Part shown: positions 8,123-17,276 of the stretch, one piece after another
Position numbering within the stretch: the stretch's first letter is position 1
Layout of the letters: each line of letters begins with the position of its first letter
DNA from: Bradyrhizobium septentrionale
GTDB lineage: Bacteria > Pseudomonadota > Alphaproteobacteria > Rhizobiales > Xanthobacteraceae
Assembly (NCBI RefSeq): GCF_011516645.4
Contig: NZ_CP088285.1
Location: 7,334,501-7,398,500, forward strand
DNA: 64,000 bases
Direction: 5' to 3'
Made by a program: the position numbers and the translations under genes
The notes under the pieces: model-generated
What the model was told of the DNA's origin: nothing
Database searches by the model: none
The model's input: the letters and a program-made list of their open reading frames with translations, nothing else

Positions 8123-8902
8123 TCAGGCGGCGGTGCGGCCGCCGTCGACGGTGTAGGCGGAGCCGGAGACGTAGCTCGCCTCGTCGGAGGCAAGGAACGC
8201 GACGATGGAGGCGACCTCGCTCGCGAGTCCAAGCCGGCGCGCCGGGATGCGGTCGACGATCTTCTCGACAGGCGGCGGCGCGTTGCCGCCGGAGCGGCCC
8301 TGCACGATGGTGCTCAGCATGCGGCTGTCGATCATGCCGGGACAGACGCAATTGACGCGCACGCCGGTGCCGGTGCATTCGGCGGCCGCGCTCTTGGTCA
8401 GTCCGATCACCGCGTGCTTGCTCGCGCTATAGACCGCGATCATCGGCGATCCCATCAGGCCCGCGATCGAGGCGGTGTTGATGATGCTGCCCTTGTTCTG
8501 CTTCAGCATCACGGGCAGCACGTATTTCATGCCGAGGAAGACGCCGACGACATTGACGTCGAGCACCCGGCGAAAGCTCTCCAGCGAATATTCCGGGATC
8601 GGCTTGATGTCGCCCTCGATGCCGGCGTTGTTGTAGAAGGCGTCGATGGTGCCGAAGCGGTCGACGGCGGCGCGGACATACTCCTTGACCTCGCTTTCGT
8701 CGGTGACGTCGGCTGCGATCGCCAGCGCCTCGGCCGAGGCTGGCAGCTCCTTGATGGCCGCCGACAGATCGGCCTCCTTGCGGTCGACTGCGACAATCCG
8801 CGACCCCCGTTCGGCGAGCAGATGAAGCGTGGCGGTTCCGATGACGCCGGCAGCCCCGGTGACGACGGCGACCCGGCCGTCGAGCCTGATGCGATCGGAC
8901 AT
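8123..8902 (-). CDS. SDR family NAD-dependent oxidoreductase
   Basis: A 259-residue classical short-chain dehydrogenase/reductase. The cofactor motif is TGAAGVIG (15-22), Asp40 at the end of the second strand favours NAD(H) over NADP(H), NNAG is at 91-94, and the catalytic residues are Ser145, Tyr158 and Lys162 (YSASK). The C-terminal YVSGSAYTVDGG is typical. An alcohol or hydroxy-acid substrate is likely but cannot be specified. It lies directly upstream of the HSL-type esterase on the same strand, suggesting sequential action on an ester-derived alcohol. Confidence 0.92.
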   Translation of the reverse strand: MSDRIRLDGRVAVVTGAAGVIGTATLHLLAERGSRIVAVDRKEADLSAAIKELPASAEALAIAADVTDESEVKEYVRAAVDRFGTIDAFYNNAGIEGDIKPIPEYSLESFRRVLDVNVVGVFLGMKYVLPVMLKQNKGSIINTASIAGLMGSPMIAVYSASKHAVIGLTKSAAAECTGTGVRVNCVCPGMIDSRMLSTIVQGRSGGNAPPPVEKIVDRIPARRLGLASEVASIVAFLASDEASYVSGSAYTVDGGRTAA

Positions 8903-9160
8903 GTCTGGGTTTCCTCTGGCTGGTCCGGTTCGATCCGGATTTTCCTGATTTTCGCGCGTCGCCGCGCGGCTTTTGCGTGCCGACTATCCCACGTGTCCCC
9001 GGGGCTTACCAGTGTCTGACCGGTGGCTGACCAGAGCGCCGGGGAGGGCGCCGGACCCGCCCTTTCCCCGCCCTATTTGGCGTGTTAACCGGTGCCCTGC
9101 GAGCGGCCGATATCAAGGTACAATGTCGCGAGCCCGATTCGCCTTTTAAAGCCGCGCGAG

Positions 9161-10186
9161 ATGCTTCGAACCATTGCCCTGACTGGCTTTGCGGCCTTGG
9201 TTGCCGCCTCAACCATCTCGCTTGCGCCGCCTGCGCGCGCGCAGATCGGAACGATTTTTTCCGATCCCGCGCCGCGTCCGCCCGGCTCGATTCCGCGCGG
9301 TCAGGTGCAGCCACCCAGCGACGACGACGAGGAAGTGCCGGAATTGCCGCGTGGCCGCCTGCTGCCGACGCAGCCGCGGGCGTTGCCGCCAGGGCAGGCG
9401 GTTCCGCCGCCCGGCAGTGTGCAGTCGCAGCCTTTGGCGCCGCCGCCCGGCACCACGGTCGCTCCGCCGGGCACCCAGCCCGGCGTTGCCGTGCAGCCGC
9501 CGCAGCCCGGCGGTCCTGCCGTTGCCAATACGCCGCCCGGCGCAAATCCCTTGCCCGGCCTGCCGCCGGGGCAACGTCAACCCAAGGGCACGCCACAGGG
9601 GGCTCCACAGGGCACCCCGCCGCAGACGCCGGCGGCGCTGCAGCCGGGCGACGAGGTGGTCCAGGAGCCGCCCTCGACCAAGATCACTAACAAGAAGGCG
9701 AGCTTCTCCGGCCTCGACAAGATCACCGGCCGCATCATCAATTTCGACGAGGAAATCGGTGAGACCGTGCAGTTCGGCGCGCTGCGGGTGAAGACCGATG
9801 CCTGCTACACGCGGCCGTCGACCGAAGCCGCCAACACCGACGCCTTCGTCGAGGTCGACGAGATCACGCTGCAGGGCGAGGTGAAGCGGATCTTCTCGGG
9901 CTGGATGTTCGCGGCAAGCCCCGGCCTGCATGGTGTCGAGCATCCGATCTACGACATCTGGCTGACCGACTGCAAAGGGCCGGACCAGACCATTGTGACC
10001 GCCGCGCCCGACCCGCCGAAGGCACCGACGCCGCCACCGCCGCCGGCCCAGAAGCGCGCGCCGCCGAAGCAGGCCGCGCCGCGTCCGCCGCCGCAGCCGT
10101 TGCCGCAATACCAGCAGCAGCCGCCACCTCCGCCGCCCCAGCAGCAGCGGCCGGGCGGTTTGTTCGGCGGCTTGTTCGGAAACTAG
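9161..10186 (+). CDS. DUF2155 domain-containing exported protein
   Basis: A 341-residue exported protein. A signal peptide with an ALA-like cleavage site (ARAQ) covers residues 1-28. A long Pro/Gly-rich linker (about 30-165) leads to the DUF2155 domain (about 180-270: KITGRIINFDEEIGETVQFG, CYTRP, GWMFAASPGLHGVEHPIYDIW, a terminal Cys), and a Pro/Gln-rich tail ends in GGLFGGLFGN. The domain occurs in alphaproteobacteria and its function is unknown; two cysteines in the domain could form a disulphide. I chose ATG 9161 because it gives a clean signal peptide, unlike the start at 9092. In relatives it neighbours aat and accBC, as it does aat here. Confidence 0.9.
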   Translation: MLRTIALTGFAALVAASTISLAPPARAQIGTIFSDPAPRPPGSIPRGQVQPPSDDDEEVPELPRGRLLPTQPRALPPGQAVPPPGSVQSQPLAPPPGTTVAPPGTQPGVAVQPPQPGGPAVANTPPGANPLPGLPPGQRQPKGTPQGAPQGTPPQTPAALQPGDEVVQEPPSTKITNKKASFSGLDKITGRIINFDEEIGETVQFGALRVKTDACYTRPSTEAANTDAFVEVDEITLQGEVKRIFSGWMFAASPGLHGVEHPIYDIWLTDCKGPDQTIVTAAPDPPKAPTPPPPPAQKRAPPKQAAPRPPPQPLPQYQQQPPPPPPQQQRPGGLFGGLFGN

Positions 10187-10193
10187 ACGCGGT

Positions 10194-10327
10194 CTCGTGC
10201 CCCGGACGCAGCGCAGCGCGAAGTGATCCGCTGCTGGGCCGGGGCCTATGCTTCCGATGGGAATGTGTGAGATGGGTCCCGGCTCTGCGGAGCAGCGTTA
10301 CACGCTGCTCTGCGTCCGGAACACGAG
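10194..10327. repeat. Intergenic palindromic repeat (REP-like)
   Basis: Left arm CTCGTGCCCCGGACGCAG (10194-10211) and right arm 10310-10327 are complementary at 16 of 18 positions, enclosing about 100 bases that themselves contain GCAGCG/CGCTGC inverted repeats. It fills the gap between the convergent DUF2155 and aat genes. It resembles repeats that recur through Bradyrhizobium genomes and shares CCCGGGAC-type arms with the element at 52876. Confidence 0.65.
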
Positions 10328-10330
10328 CCC

Positions 10331-11011
10331 TTAATTGCGCGCCGCGATGATCGCCAGCGCCTGCTCGCCCTTCACCGGTTGCGTCGCGTCGAGCTTGCCG
10401 AAATCCGCCGGCGCGCCACTGATCGCCTTGTCGAGCAGCGCGCGATAGCGGCGCCGCGAGATCTCGATCGCGCCGAACGTCTTCAAATGCTCGGTCACAT
10501 ATTGCGTGTCGAGCAGATCGAACCCGCCCGCGATCAGCCGTGCCACCAGATGCACCAGTGCGACCTTCGACGCATCGCGTGTGGTGTGGAACATGCTCTC
10601 GCCGAAGAAGGCGCGGCCAAGGCTGACGCCATAAAGCCCGCCGACCAAATTGTCGTCCTGCCAGACCTCGACGCTGTGGCAATGGCCTGACGCGTGCAGT
10701 CCGAGATAGAGATCGCGGATGCGCTTGTTGATCCAGGTGTCGTCGCGGCCGGGCTGCGGTGCCGCGCAACCGGCGATCACCGCCTTGAACGCGGTATCGA
10801 CGGTGACCGTGAACACATCCGAGCGCACGGTGCGCGCCAGGCGGGAGGCGATACGGAAGCCATCGAATGGAATCACGCCGCGCAATTCCGGCTCGACCCA
10901 GAACAGGGTCGGGTCGTCGGCGCTCTCCGCCATCGGGAAGATGCCGCAAGCATAGGCGCGCAGCAGCACCTCGGGCGTGATTTCGGAGGAAGCGGAGTCA
11001 CGTGACGTCAT
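10331..11011 (-). CDS. aat: Leucyl/phenylalanyl-tRNA-protein transferase
   Basis: A 226-residue enzyme that moves Leu or Phe from aminoacyl-tRNA onto proteins with N-terminal Arg or Lys, marking them for ClpAP through the N-end rule. Family hallmarks are present: [10 protein letters not shown] near residue 20, [16 protein letters not shown] (about 39-54), [46 protein letters not shown] and [20 protein letters not shown]. Length is normal. Either ATG 11011 or GTG 11017 could start it; no good ribosome site separates them. It is convergent with the DUF2155 gene across a palindromic repeat. Confidence 0.96.
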   Translation of the reverse strand: MTSRDSASSEITPEVLLRAYACGIFPMAESADDPTLFWVEPELRGVIPFDGFRIASRLARTVRSDVFTVTVDTAFKAVIAGCAAPQPGRDDTWINKRIRDLYLGLHASGHCHSVEVWQDDNLVGGLYGVSLGRAFFGESMFHTTRDASKVALVHLVARLIAGGFDLLDTQYVTEHLKTFGAIEISRRRYRALLDKAISGAPADFGKLDATQPVKGEQALAIIAARN

Positions 11012-11234
11012 GGTCACGAGAATAGCAAAGCGTGCGTGGTCTTGCGATGGGGGCCCCTCGGGTGTCGCACGGTGTTGACGAGACGCGCCGGTTCCTCCAC
11101 AAGCCGCGCCGTTCGGCCGCAGTTTCCCGAGACGGACTGCGCGACCGTGCTACATTGCAACAAAAAGATGGCGGCGCCGTCCGGGACATGGCGGTTGCAC
11201 GCCCGACAATCGACACAGCTGAGGGGGACGCTGC

Positions 11235-12680
11235 ATGAAGTGGTCATGGCGGACATTTGCGCCGTTGCTGGTCTGGCTGGTGATTTATCTGGTCCCGGTG
11301 CCGGCCGGGCTGAACGCCAACCAGTGGCACTATTTCGCGGTATTCGCCGCCGTGATCACCGGGCTGATCCTTGAATCGATGCCGGTCGGCGCGGTCGGCC
11401 TGATCGGCCTGACGGTCGCCGGCGTCGGCGGTTACGTCGAGCCCGATCCGAACAAGTCGCTGCGCTGGATGCTCGGCGGCTTTTCCGAGAGCACGGTGTG
11501 GCTGATCGTCGGCGCCTTCGTGTTCTCGATCGGCTATCGCAAGAGCGGGCTCGGCCGCCGGCTGGCGCTGCTCTTGGTGCGGGGGCTCGGCCGCCGCACC
11601 ATCGGGCTCGGCTATGCGGTGGCGTTCTCCGATCTCGTGCTGGCGCCGGCAACGCCCTCCAACACCGCGCGCTCCGGCGGCACGATCTATCCGATCGTCA
11701 GCAACATCCCGCGCATCTACGGCTCCGAGCCCGGTCCGACCGCGGGCAAGATCGGCACCTTCGTGATGTGGACGGCGTTTGCCACCACGGCCGTTACCAG
11801 CTCGCTGTTTCTCACTGCACTCGCGCCGAACGCCGCCGCGCTCTCGATCGCCAAGAAACTGGTCAATATCGAGGTCGGCTGGTCGCAATGGTTCATCGGC
11901 TTCGCGCCGCTCGGTATCCTTCTGCTGCTGCTGGTGCCGCTATTGAGCTACGCGATCTGCCGGCCCGAGATCAAGGAGAGCCCGGAGATCGTGACATGGA
12001 GCGAGGGCGAGCTCACCAAGATGGGCCCGCCGTCGCGGCACGAATGGATCATGGCGGTGCTGGTGCTGCTCGCGATGTTCCTGTGGATCTGCGGCTCCAA
12101 TCCCAATATCAACGTGCCGCTGCTCGGCTCGAACTTCATCAACGCGACCACGGTGGTGTTCGTCGTCATCTCCCTGATGCTGCTTACCGGAGTGATTGCG
12201 TTCGAGGACATCGTCGCCGAGAAGAGCGCGTGGGAGGTGTTTTTCTATTTCACCTCGCTGCTCACGCTGTCATCGGGCCTCAACGAAATCGGCTTCATCA
12301 AATGGGTGGCCGAGGGCTACGCGAAGCCGCTTGCCGGGATGTCGCCGTTCGTCGGAATGATCCTGCTGGTCTCGTTCTTCTTCTGGATCCATTACTTCTT
12401 CTCGAGCATCACCTCGCACGCCGCCGCCGTGCTGCCGGTGGTGCTCGCCGTCGGCTCCAGTATTCCCGGCCTCTCGGTGCAGACCCTGATGCTGCTGTGC
12501 GTCTATTCGCTCGGGCTGATGGGCGTGATCTCGCCCTACGCCACGGGACCGGCGCCGATGTATTACGGCAGCGGCTATATCGGCAAAGGCGACTTCTGGA
12601 AATTCGGGCTGATCTTCGGCGCGATCTACTTTGCCGGATTGTTGCTGATCGTGTTGCCCTGGTTACAAACGATCGGGTAA
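11235..12680 (+). CDS. DASS family sodium-coupled anion symporter
   Basis: A 481-residue inner-membrane protein with about 12 hydrophobic segments, of the divalent anion:Na+ symporter (CitT/SdcS/INDY) family. Two inverted-repeat signature regions are visible: LAPATPSNTARSGGTIYPI near residue 138-156 (SNT motif) and FFSSITSHAAAVLPVVL near residue 393-409. Members take up di- or tricarboxylates (or exchange them); the exact anion cannot be read from sequence. A GAGGGGG ribosome site precedes the ATG. It is followed by the RND efflux operon after a 178-bp gap and appears to be a separate unit. Confidence 0.9.
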   Translation: MKWSWRTFAPLLVWLVIYLVPVPAGLNANQWHYFAVFAAVITGLILESMPVGAVGLIGLTVAGVGGYVEPDPNKSLRWMLGGFSESTVWLIVGAFVFSIGYRKSGLGRRLALLLVRGLGRRTIGLGYAVAFSDLVLAPATPSNTARSGGTIYPIVSNIPRIYGSEPGPTAGKIGTFVMWTAFATTAVTSSLFLTALAPNAAALSIAKKLVNIEVGWSQWFIGFAPLGILLLLLVPLLSYAICRPEIKESPEIVTWSEGELTKMGPPSRHEWIMAVLVLLAMFLWICGSNPNINVPLLGSNFINATTVVFVVISLMLLTGVIAFEDIVAEKSAWEVFFYFTSLLTLSSGLNEIGFIKWVAEGYAKPLAGMSPFVGMILLVSFFFWIHYFFSSITSHAAAVLPVVLAVGSSIPGLSVQTLMLLCVYSLGLMGVISPYATGPAPMYYGSGYIGKGDFWKFGLIFGAIYFAGLLLIVLPWLQTIG

Positions 12681-12762
12681 AATAGCCACAATCCAACGGG
12701 AAACAGCGGCCGACCGGGAAGGAGGGACTTTCCTTTCCGATTCTTAACGCGCTTTGTCTGGC

Positions 12763-12783
12763 GGAAGCGATCAGAATGCTTCC
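12763..12783. promoter_or_regulatory. Inverted repeat GGAAGC-N9-GCTTCC before the efflux operon
   Basis: Perfect 6-bp arms with a 9-base spacer sit 75 bases before the adaptor gene. No regulator gene adjoins the operon in this window, so an operator bound by a distant regulator is a reasonable but unproved reading. Confidence 0.3.
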
Positions 12784-12858
12784 CGAATGTGGCGCGCGTG
12801 GATCTCAGGGGACACATAGAGCCGCGCGAGCTCTTTCGTGTTTCTTCGTGGGCAAGTT

Positions 12859-14169
12859 ATGGACCAGCACATAAAAGACCCGTCGATCATCGCGCCCGAG
12901 CCGGTCAGGCGAACGTCGCGCGGCCGAGGGATTCTGACCGGATGTCTGGTGCTGGCGGTGCTTGCCGGCATCGTCTGGTGGACGCGGCAGCAAAGCCCGC
13001 CGCAACAGGCCGGCGGCGGCCGCAATGCCGGGCCGATGTCGATCGTGCCGGAGACGGTCGGCAAGGGCGATATCGGCGTCAGCCTCAATGCGCTGGGCAC
13101 CGTGACGTCGCTCGCCACCGTGACGATCAGGAGCCAGATCAGCGGCTACTTGATGAAGATCGATTTCAAGGAGGGCGACGAGGTCAAGAAGGGCGACCTG
13201 ATCGCCGAGATCGATTCGCGGCCCTATGAGGCGACGCTGGCGCAGGCCAAGGGCACTCTGGCGCGCGACGAGGCGCAGCTAAAGGGCGCCCAGGTCGATC
13301 TCACCCGCTACCAGAACCTCGCCACGCAGAACGCGGTGCCGCACCAGACGCTCGATACCCAGGTCGCACTGGTCGCGCAGTATCAGGGAACGGTCGAAGC
13401 CGATCGTGCCTCGGTGAAGTCGGCCGAGGTGAATTTGCAATACTGCCACATCGTGTCGCCGATCAACGGACGCGTCGGCCTGCGCCAGGTCGACCTCGGC
13501 AACTATGTGACGCCGGGCGACACCAACGGCCTCGTCGTGATCACGCAGCTCGAGCCGATCAGCGTGCTGTTCACGCTGCCGGAGGACAATCTGCAGGCGG
13601 TCGCCAAGCGCATGAAGGAAGGCGCCGTGCTGCCGACGGCGGCCTATGACCGCAGCGGCGCCAACAAGCTCGCCGAGGGATCGCTGCAGACCTTCGACAG
13701 CCAGATCGACGCCACCACCGGCACCATCAAGCTGCGCGCCCAGTTCGAGAACGACAAGCGCACGCTGTATCCGAACCAGTTCGTCAACATCCGCCTGCTG
13801 CTCGATACCCACAAGGACGCCACCACGATGCCGACCGCCGGCATCCAGCGCGGCGTCCCCGGCACCTTCGTCTATCTCGTCAACGCCGACAGCACGGTCT
13901 CGGTGCGCCCGGTCAAGCTCGGCGTCACCGACGGCGACCGGGTCGAGGTGCTCTCCGGGCTTGTGCCCGGCGACCACATCGTGATCGACGGCGCCGACAA
14001 GCTGCGCGAGGGCGCCAAGGTGATCGTGCGCTCCGCCGCCGATGCCGCCAACCCAGCCGCTGCGGCCAAAGGCGGCCCGAACGGCGCGGCGAAGGGAGAG
14101 GGCGGCGCCGAACCCGACAAGGCGGGAGGCGGCCACCGCAAGCGTTCCGAGGACGGGCAGACGAAATGA
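12859..14169 (+). CDS. mdtA: RND efflux periplasmic adaptor subunit (MdtA-type)
   Basis: A 436-residue membrane fusion protein: an N-terminal anchor ([18 protein letters not shown], about 24-41), a biotinyl-lipoyl-like domain ([30 protein letters not shown] in the first half), an alpha-helical hairpin, a matching second lipoyl half ([18 protein letters not shown]), beta-barrel and membrane-proximal domains, and a charged Lys/Gly-rich tail. It links the permeases to the outer membrane channel. ATG 12859 was chosen over GTG 12838. Its stop overlaps the start of the first permease by 4 bases (ATGA), so they are translationally coupled. Symbols are by analogy to MdtABC; the drugs handled are unknown. 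Confidence 0.9.
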   Translation: MDQHIKDPSIIAPEPVRRTSRGRGILTGCLVLAVLAGIVWWTRQQSPPQQAGGGRNAGPMSIVPETVGKGDIGVSLNALGTVTSLATVTIRSQISGYLMKIDFKEGDEVKKGDLIAEIDSRPYEATLAQAKGTLARDEAQLKGAQVDLTRYQNLATQNAVPHQTLDTQVALVAQYQGTVEADRASVKSAEVNLQYCHIVSPINGRVGLRQVDLGNYVTPGDTNGLVVITQLEPISVLFTLPEDNLQAVAKRMKEGAVLPTAAYDRSGANKLAEGSLQTFDSQIDATTGTIKLRAQFENDKRTLYPNQFVNIRLLLDTHKDATTMPTAGIQRGVPGTFVYLVNADSTVSVRPVKLGVTDGDRVEVLSGLVPGDHIVIDGADKLREGAKVIVRSAADAANPAAAAKGGPNGAAKGEGGAEPDKAGGGHRKRSEDGQTK

Positions 14170-17100
14170 ACCCGTCTCGGCCATTCATCCTGCGGCCGGT
14201 GGCGACGACCCTGATGATGATCGCCATCATGCTGTCGGGCATGCTGGCGTTCAGATTCCTCCCCGTCGCGGCGCTGCCGGAGGTCGACTATCCGACCATC
14301 CAGGTGCAGACCTTCTATCCGGGCGCGAGCCCCGACGTGATGACCTCGTCGGTGACGGCGCCGCTCGAGGTGCAGTTCGGCCAGATGCCGAACCTGAACC
14401 AGATGAGCTCGGTAAGCTCGGCCGGCTCGTCGGTGATCACGCTGCAGTTCGGCCTGTCGATCTCGCTCGACGTCGCCGAGCAGGAGGTGCAGGCCGCGAT
14501 CAATGCCGCGGGCAATCTGTTGCCGTCGGACCTTCCGGCGCCGCCGATCTACGCCAAGGTCAACCCGGCCGACGCGCCGATCCTGACGCTCGGCCTGACC
14601 TCGAAGACCATGCCGCTGACGCAGGTCAACGATTTCGTCGACACGCGGCTGGCGCAGAAGATCTCGCAGCTGCCCGGCGTCGGCCTCGTCAGCATCAGCG
14701 GCGGCCAGCGGCCCGCGGTGCGCATCCAGGCCGACATCCGCAAGCTCGCGGCCTATGGGCTGAACATCGACGATCTCCGCACCACGCTCGGCAACGCCAA
14801 TGTCAACACGCCGAAGGGCAATTTCGACGGCGCGATGCGCGCCTACACGATCAACGCCAACGACCAGATCCGCAACGCCAGCGACTATCGGTCGTTGATC
14901 ATCGCCTACAAGAACGGCTCGCCGGTCCGCCTCAGCGACGTCGGCAATGTCATCGACGGCGCGCAGAACGACAAGCTCGGCGCCTGGATGAACGAGACGC
15001 CGGCGATCATCCTCAACATCCAGCGCCAGCCCGGCGCCAACGTCATCTCGGTGGTCCAGGGCATCAAGGCGCTGCTGCCGCAGCTCCAGGCCACGCTGCC
15101 GGCCGCGATCGACCTCAACATCCTGACCGACCGGACCATCACGATCCGGGCCTCGGTCCGCGATGTCGAGTATGAACTGTCGCTCGCGGTGGTGCTGGTC
15201 GTGCTGGTCATCTTCGTGTTCCTGCGCTCGACCCGCGCCACGCTGATCCCGAGCCTGTCGGTGCCGCTGTCGCTGGTCGGCACGCTCGGGGCGATGTATC
15301 TGTTCGGCTTCAGCCTGAACAATCTGTCGCTGATGGCGCTGACGATCGCGACCGGCTTCGTGGTCGACGACGCCATTGTCGTGATCGAGAACATCTCGCG
15401 CTACATCGAGGAGGGCGAAACGCCGCTCGAGGCGGCGCTGCGCGGCTCCGAGCAGATCGGCTTCACCATCATCTCGCTGACGGTGTCGCTGATCGCGGTG
15501 TTGATCCCGCTGCTGTTCATGGGCGACGTCGTCGGCCGCCTGTTCCGCGAATTCGCGATCACGCTGTCGGTCACGATCCTGATCTCCGCCGTGGTGTCGC
15601 TGACATTGGTGCCGATGGCCTGCGCCAAGCTCCTGAAGCCGGAAAGCATGACACGCGAGAACACCTTCCAGCGGCTCAGCCGGGAAGGGTTCGATTACGT
15701 CATCGCGATCTATGCCCGGATGCTCAACTGGGTGCTGGATCGCCAGACGCTGGTGCTGTTGGTCGCGCTCGCCACCTTCGGGCTGACCGCGCTGCTCTAC
15801 ATCGTGATCCCCAAGGGGTTCTTTCCGCTGCAGGACACCGGCGTGATCCAGGCGATCTCGGAGGCGCCGCAATCGGTCTCCTATGCGGCGATGGCCGAGC
15901 GGCAGCAGCGGCTCGCCAGCGCGATCCTGAAGGATCCGGACGTGGAAAGCCTGTCGTCCTTCATAGGCGTCGACGGCACCAACACCACGCTCAACAGCGG
16001 CCGTATCCTGATCAATCTGAAGCCGCATGAGCAGCGCAAGGCCGGCGTCGCGACGATCATGGACCGGATCAAGGCCAGCACGGCCGCGCTGACCGGCATC
16101 ACGCTCTACATGCAGCCGGTCCAGGACCTCACCATCGAGGGCACGGTGAGCCGGACGCAGTATCAGTTCATCCTGCAGGACGCCGATCCGAACGAGCTCG
16201 CGGAATGGACGCCGAAGCTGGTCGACAAGCTCAGGGAATTGCCTGAACTGAGCGACGTCACCAGCGACATCTCGGCACAGGGGCTCTCGGTGTTCGTGGA
16301 CATCGACCGCGACCAGGCCGCGCGGTTCGGCATCACGCCGGCCACCATCGACAATGCGCTGTACGATTCCTACGGCCAGCGCATCGTCTCCACCGTGTTC
16401 ACCAATTCGAACCAGTATCGCGTGATCCTGGAGGCCGACCCGTCGCTGCAGAATTCGCTGGACTCGCTGTCGTCGATCTATCTGCCGTCATCGGTGGGCT
16501 CGACGCCGGTGCCGCTGTCGGTGATGGCCAAGATGCGGGTCGAGACCGCGCCGCTGCAGGTCTCGCATCTCGGCCAATTCCCCTCGGCGACCGTGTCGTT
16601 CAACCTAGCGCCGGGCGCCTCGCTCGGCGGCGCGGTGACCGCGATCAAGCAGGCGCAGGCCGACATCAACCAGCCGCTCGGCATGATCACGAGCTTCCAG
16701 GGCGCGGCGCTGGCGTTCCAGTCGTCGCTCTCAAATCAGCTGTTTCTGATTCTGGCCGCGATCATCACGGTCTATATCGTGCTCGGCGTGCTCTATGAGA
16801 GCTTCATCCATCCGCTGACCATCCTCTCCACGCTGCCCTCGGCCGGCATCGGCGCGTTGCTGGCGCTGATGATGGCCGGGCAGGATCTCACGATCATTGC
16901 GATCATCGGCATCATCCTCTTGATCGGTATCGTGAAGAAGAACGCGATCATGATGATCGACTTCGCGCTCGATGCCGAGCGCAACGAGGGCAAGCCGCCG
17001 CGCGAGGCGATCTACCAGGCCTGCCTGTTGCGGTTCCGGCCGATCATCATGACGACGATGGCCGCAGTGCTCGGCGCGCTGCCGCTGATGCTCGGCAGCG

Positions 17101-17273
17101 GTGCCGGCTCCGAGCTGCGACATCCGCTCGGCATCTCCATCGTCGGCGGCCTCTTGCTCAGTCAGCTGCTGACGTTGTTCACGACGCCGGTGATCTATCT
17201 GTGGTTCGATCGCCTCGCGCTGCGGTTTGCCGGGCGGTCGGACGAGGTCGGTGAGGCGAGCGGGTCGCGCTGA
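14166..17273 (+). CDS. mdtB: RND multidrug efflux permease (MdtB-type)
   Basis: A 1035-residue HAE1-family proton-driven permease with the usual two-fold layout: TM1 at 12-31, a large periplasmic loop, TM2-7, a second loop and TM8-12. The proton-relay motif in TM4 is [13 protein letters not shown] with Asp401 and Asp402, matching the AcrB Asp pair. [15 protein letters not shown] marks the second half. It starts by a 4-base overlap with the adaptor and is followed 3 bases later by a second, non-identical permease, the arrangement of MdtABC systems in which the two form a heteromultimer. Confidence 0.93.
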   Translation: MNPSRPFILRPVATTLMMIAIMLSGMLAFRFLPVAALPEVDYPTIQVQTFYPGASPDVMTSSVTAPLEVQFGQMPNLNQMSSVSSAGSSVITLQFGLSISLDVAEQEVQAAINAAGNLLPSDLPAPPIYAKVNPADAPILTLGLTSKTMPLTQVNDFVDTRLAQKISQLPGVGLVSISGGQRPAVRIQADIRKLAAYGLNIDDLRTTLGNANVNTPKGNFDGAMRAYTINANDQIRNASDYRSLIIAYKNGSPVRLSDVGNVIDGAQNDKLGAWMNETPAIILNIQRQPGANVISVVQGIKALLPQLQATLPAAIDLNILTDRTITIRASVRDVEYELSLAVVLVVLVIFVFLRSTRATLIPSLSVPLSLVGTLGAMYLFGFSLNNLSLMALTIATGFVVDDAIVVIENISRYIEEGETPLEAALRGSEQIGFTIISLTVSLIAVLIPLLFMGDVVGRLFREFAITLSVTILISAVVSLTLVPMACAKLLKPESMTRENTFQRLSREGFDYVIAIYARMLNWVLDRQTLVLLVALATFGLTALLYIVIPKGFFPLQDTGVIQAISEAPQSVSYAAMAERQQRLASAILKDPDVESLSSFIGVDGTNTTLNSGRILINLKPHEQRKAGVATIMDRIKASTAALTGITLYMQPVQDLTIEGTVSRTQYQFILQDADPNELAEWTPKLVDKLRELPELSDVTSDISAQGLSVFVDIDRDQAARFGITPATIDNALYDSYGQRIVSTVFTNSNQYRVILEADPSLQNSLDSLSSIYLPSSVGSTPVPLSVMAKMRVETAPLQVSHLGQFPSATVSFNLAPGASLGGAVTAIKQAQADINQPLGMITSFQGAALAFQSSLSNQLFLILAAIITVYIVLGVLYESFIHPLTILSTLPSAGIGALLALMMAGQDLTIIAIIGIILLIGIVKKNAIMMIDFALDAERNEGKPPREAIYQACLLRFRPIIMTTMAAVLGALPLMLGSGAGSELRHPLGISIVGGLLLSQLLTLFTTPVIYLWFDRLALRFAGRSDEVGEASGSR

Positions 17274-17276
17274 GCC

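Noticed and set aside
13872..16028. 718-residue minus-strand open frame across the RND adaptor and permease
   Set aside because: It is antisense to clear MdtA/MdtB coding sequence, has Arg/Asp/His-rich composition typical of the reverse frame of GC-rich genes, and no domain.
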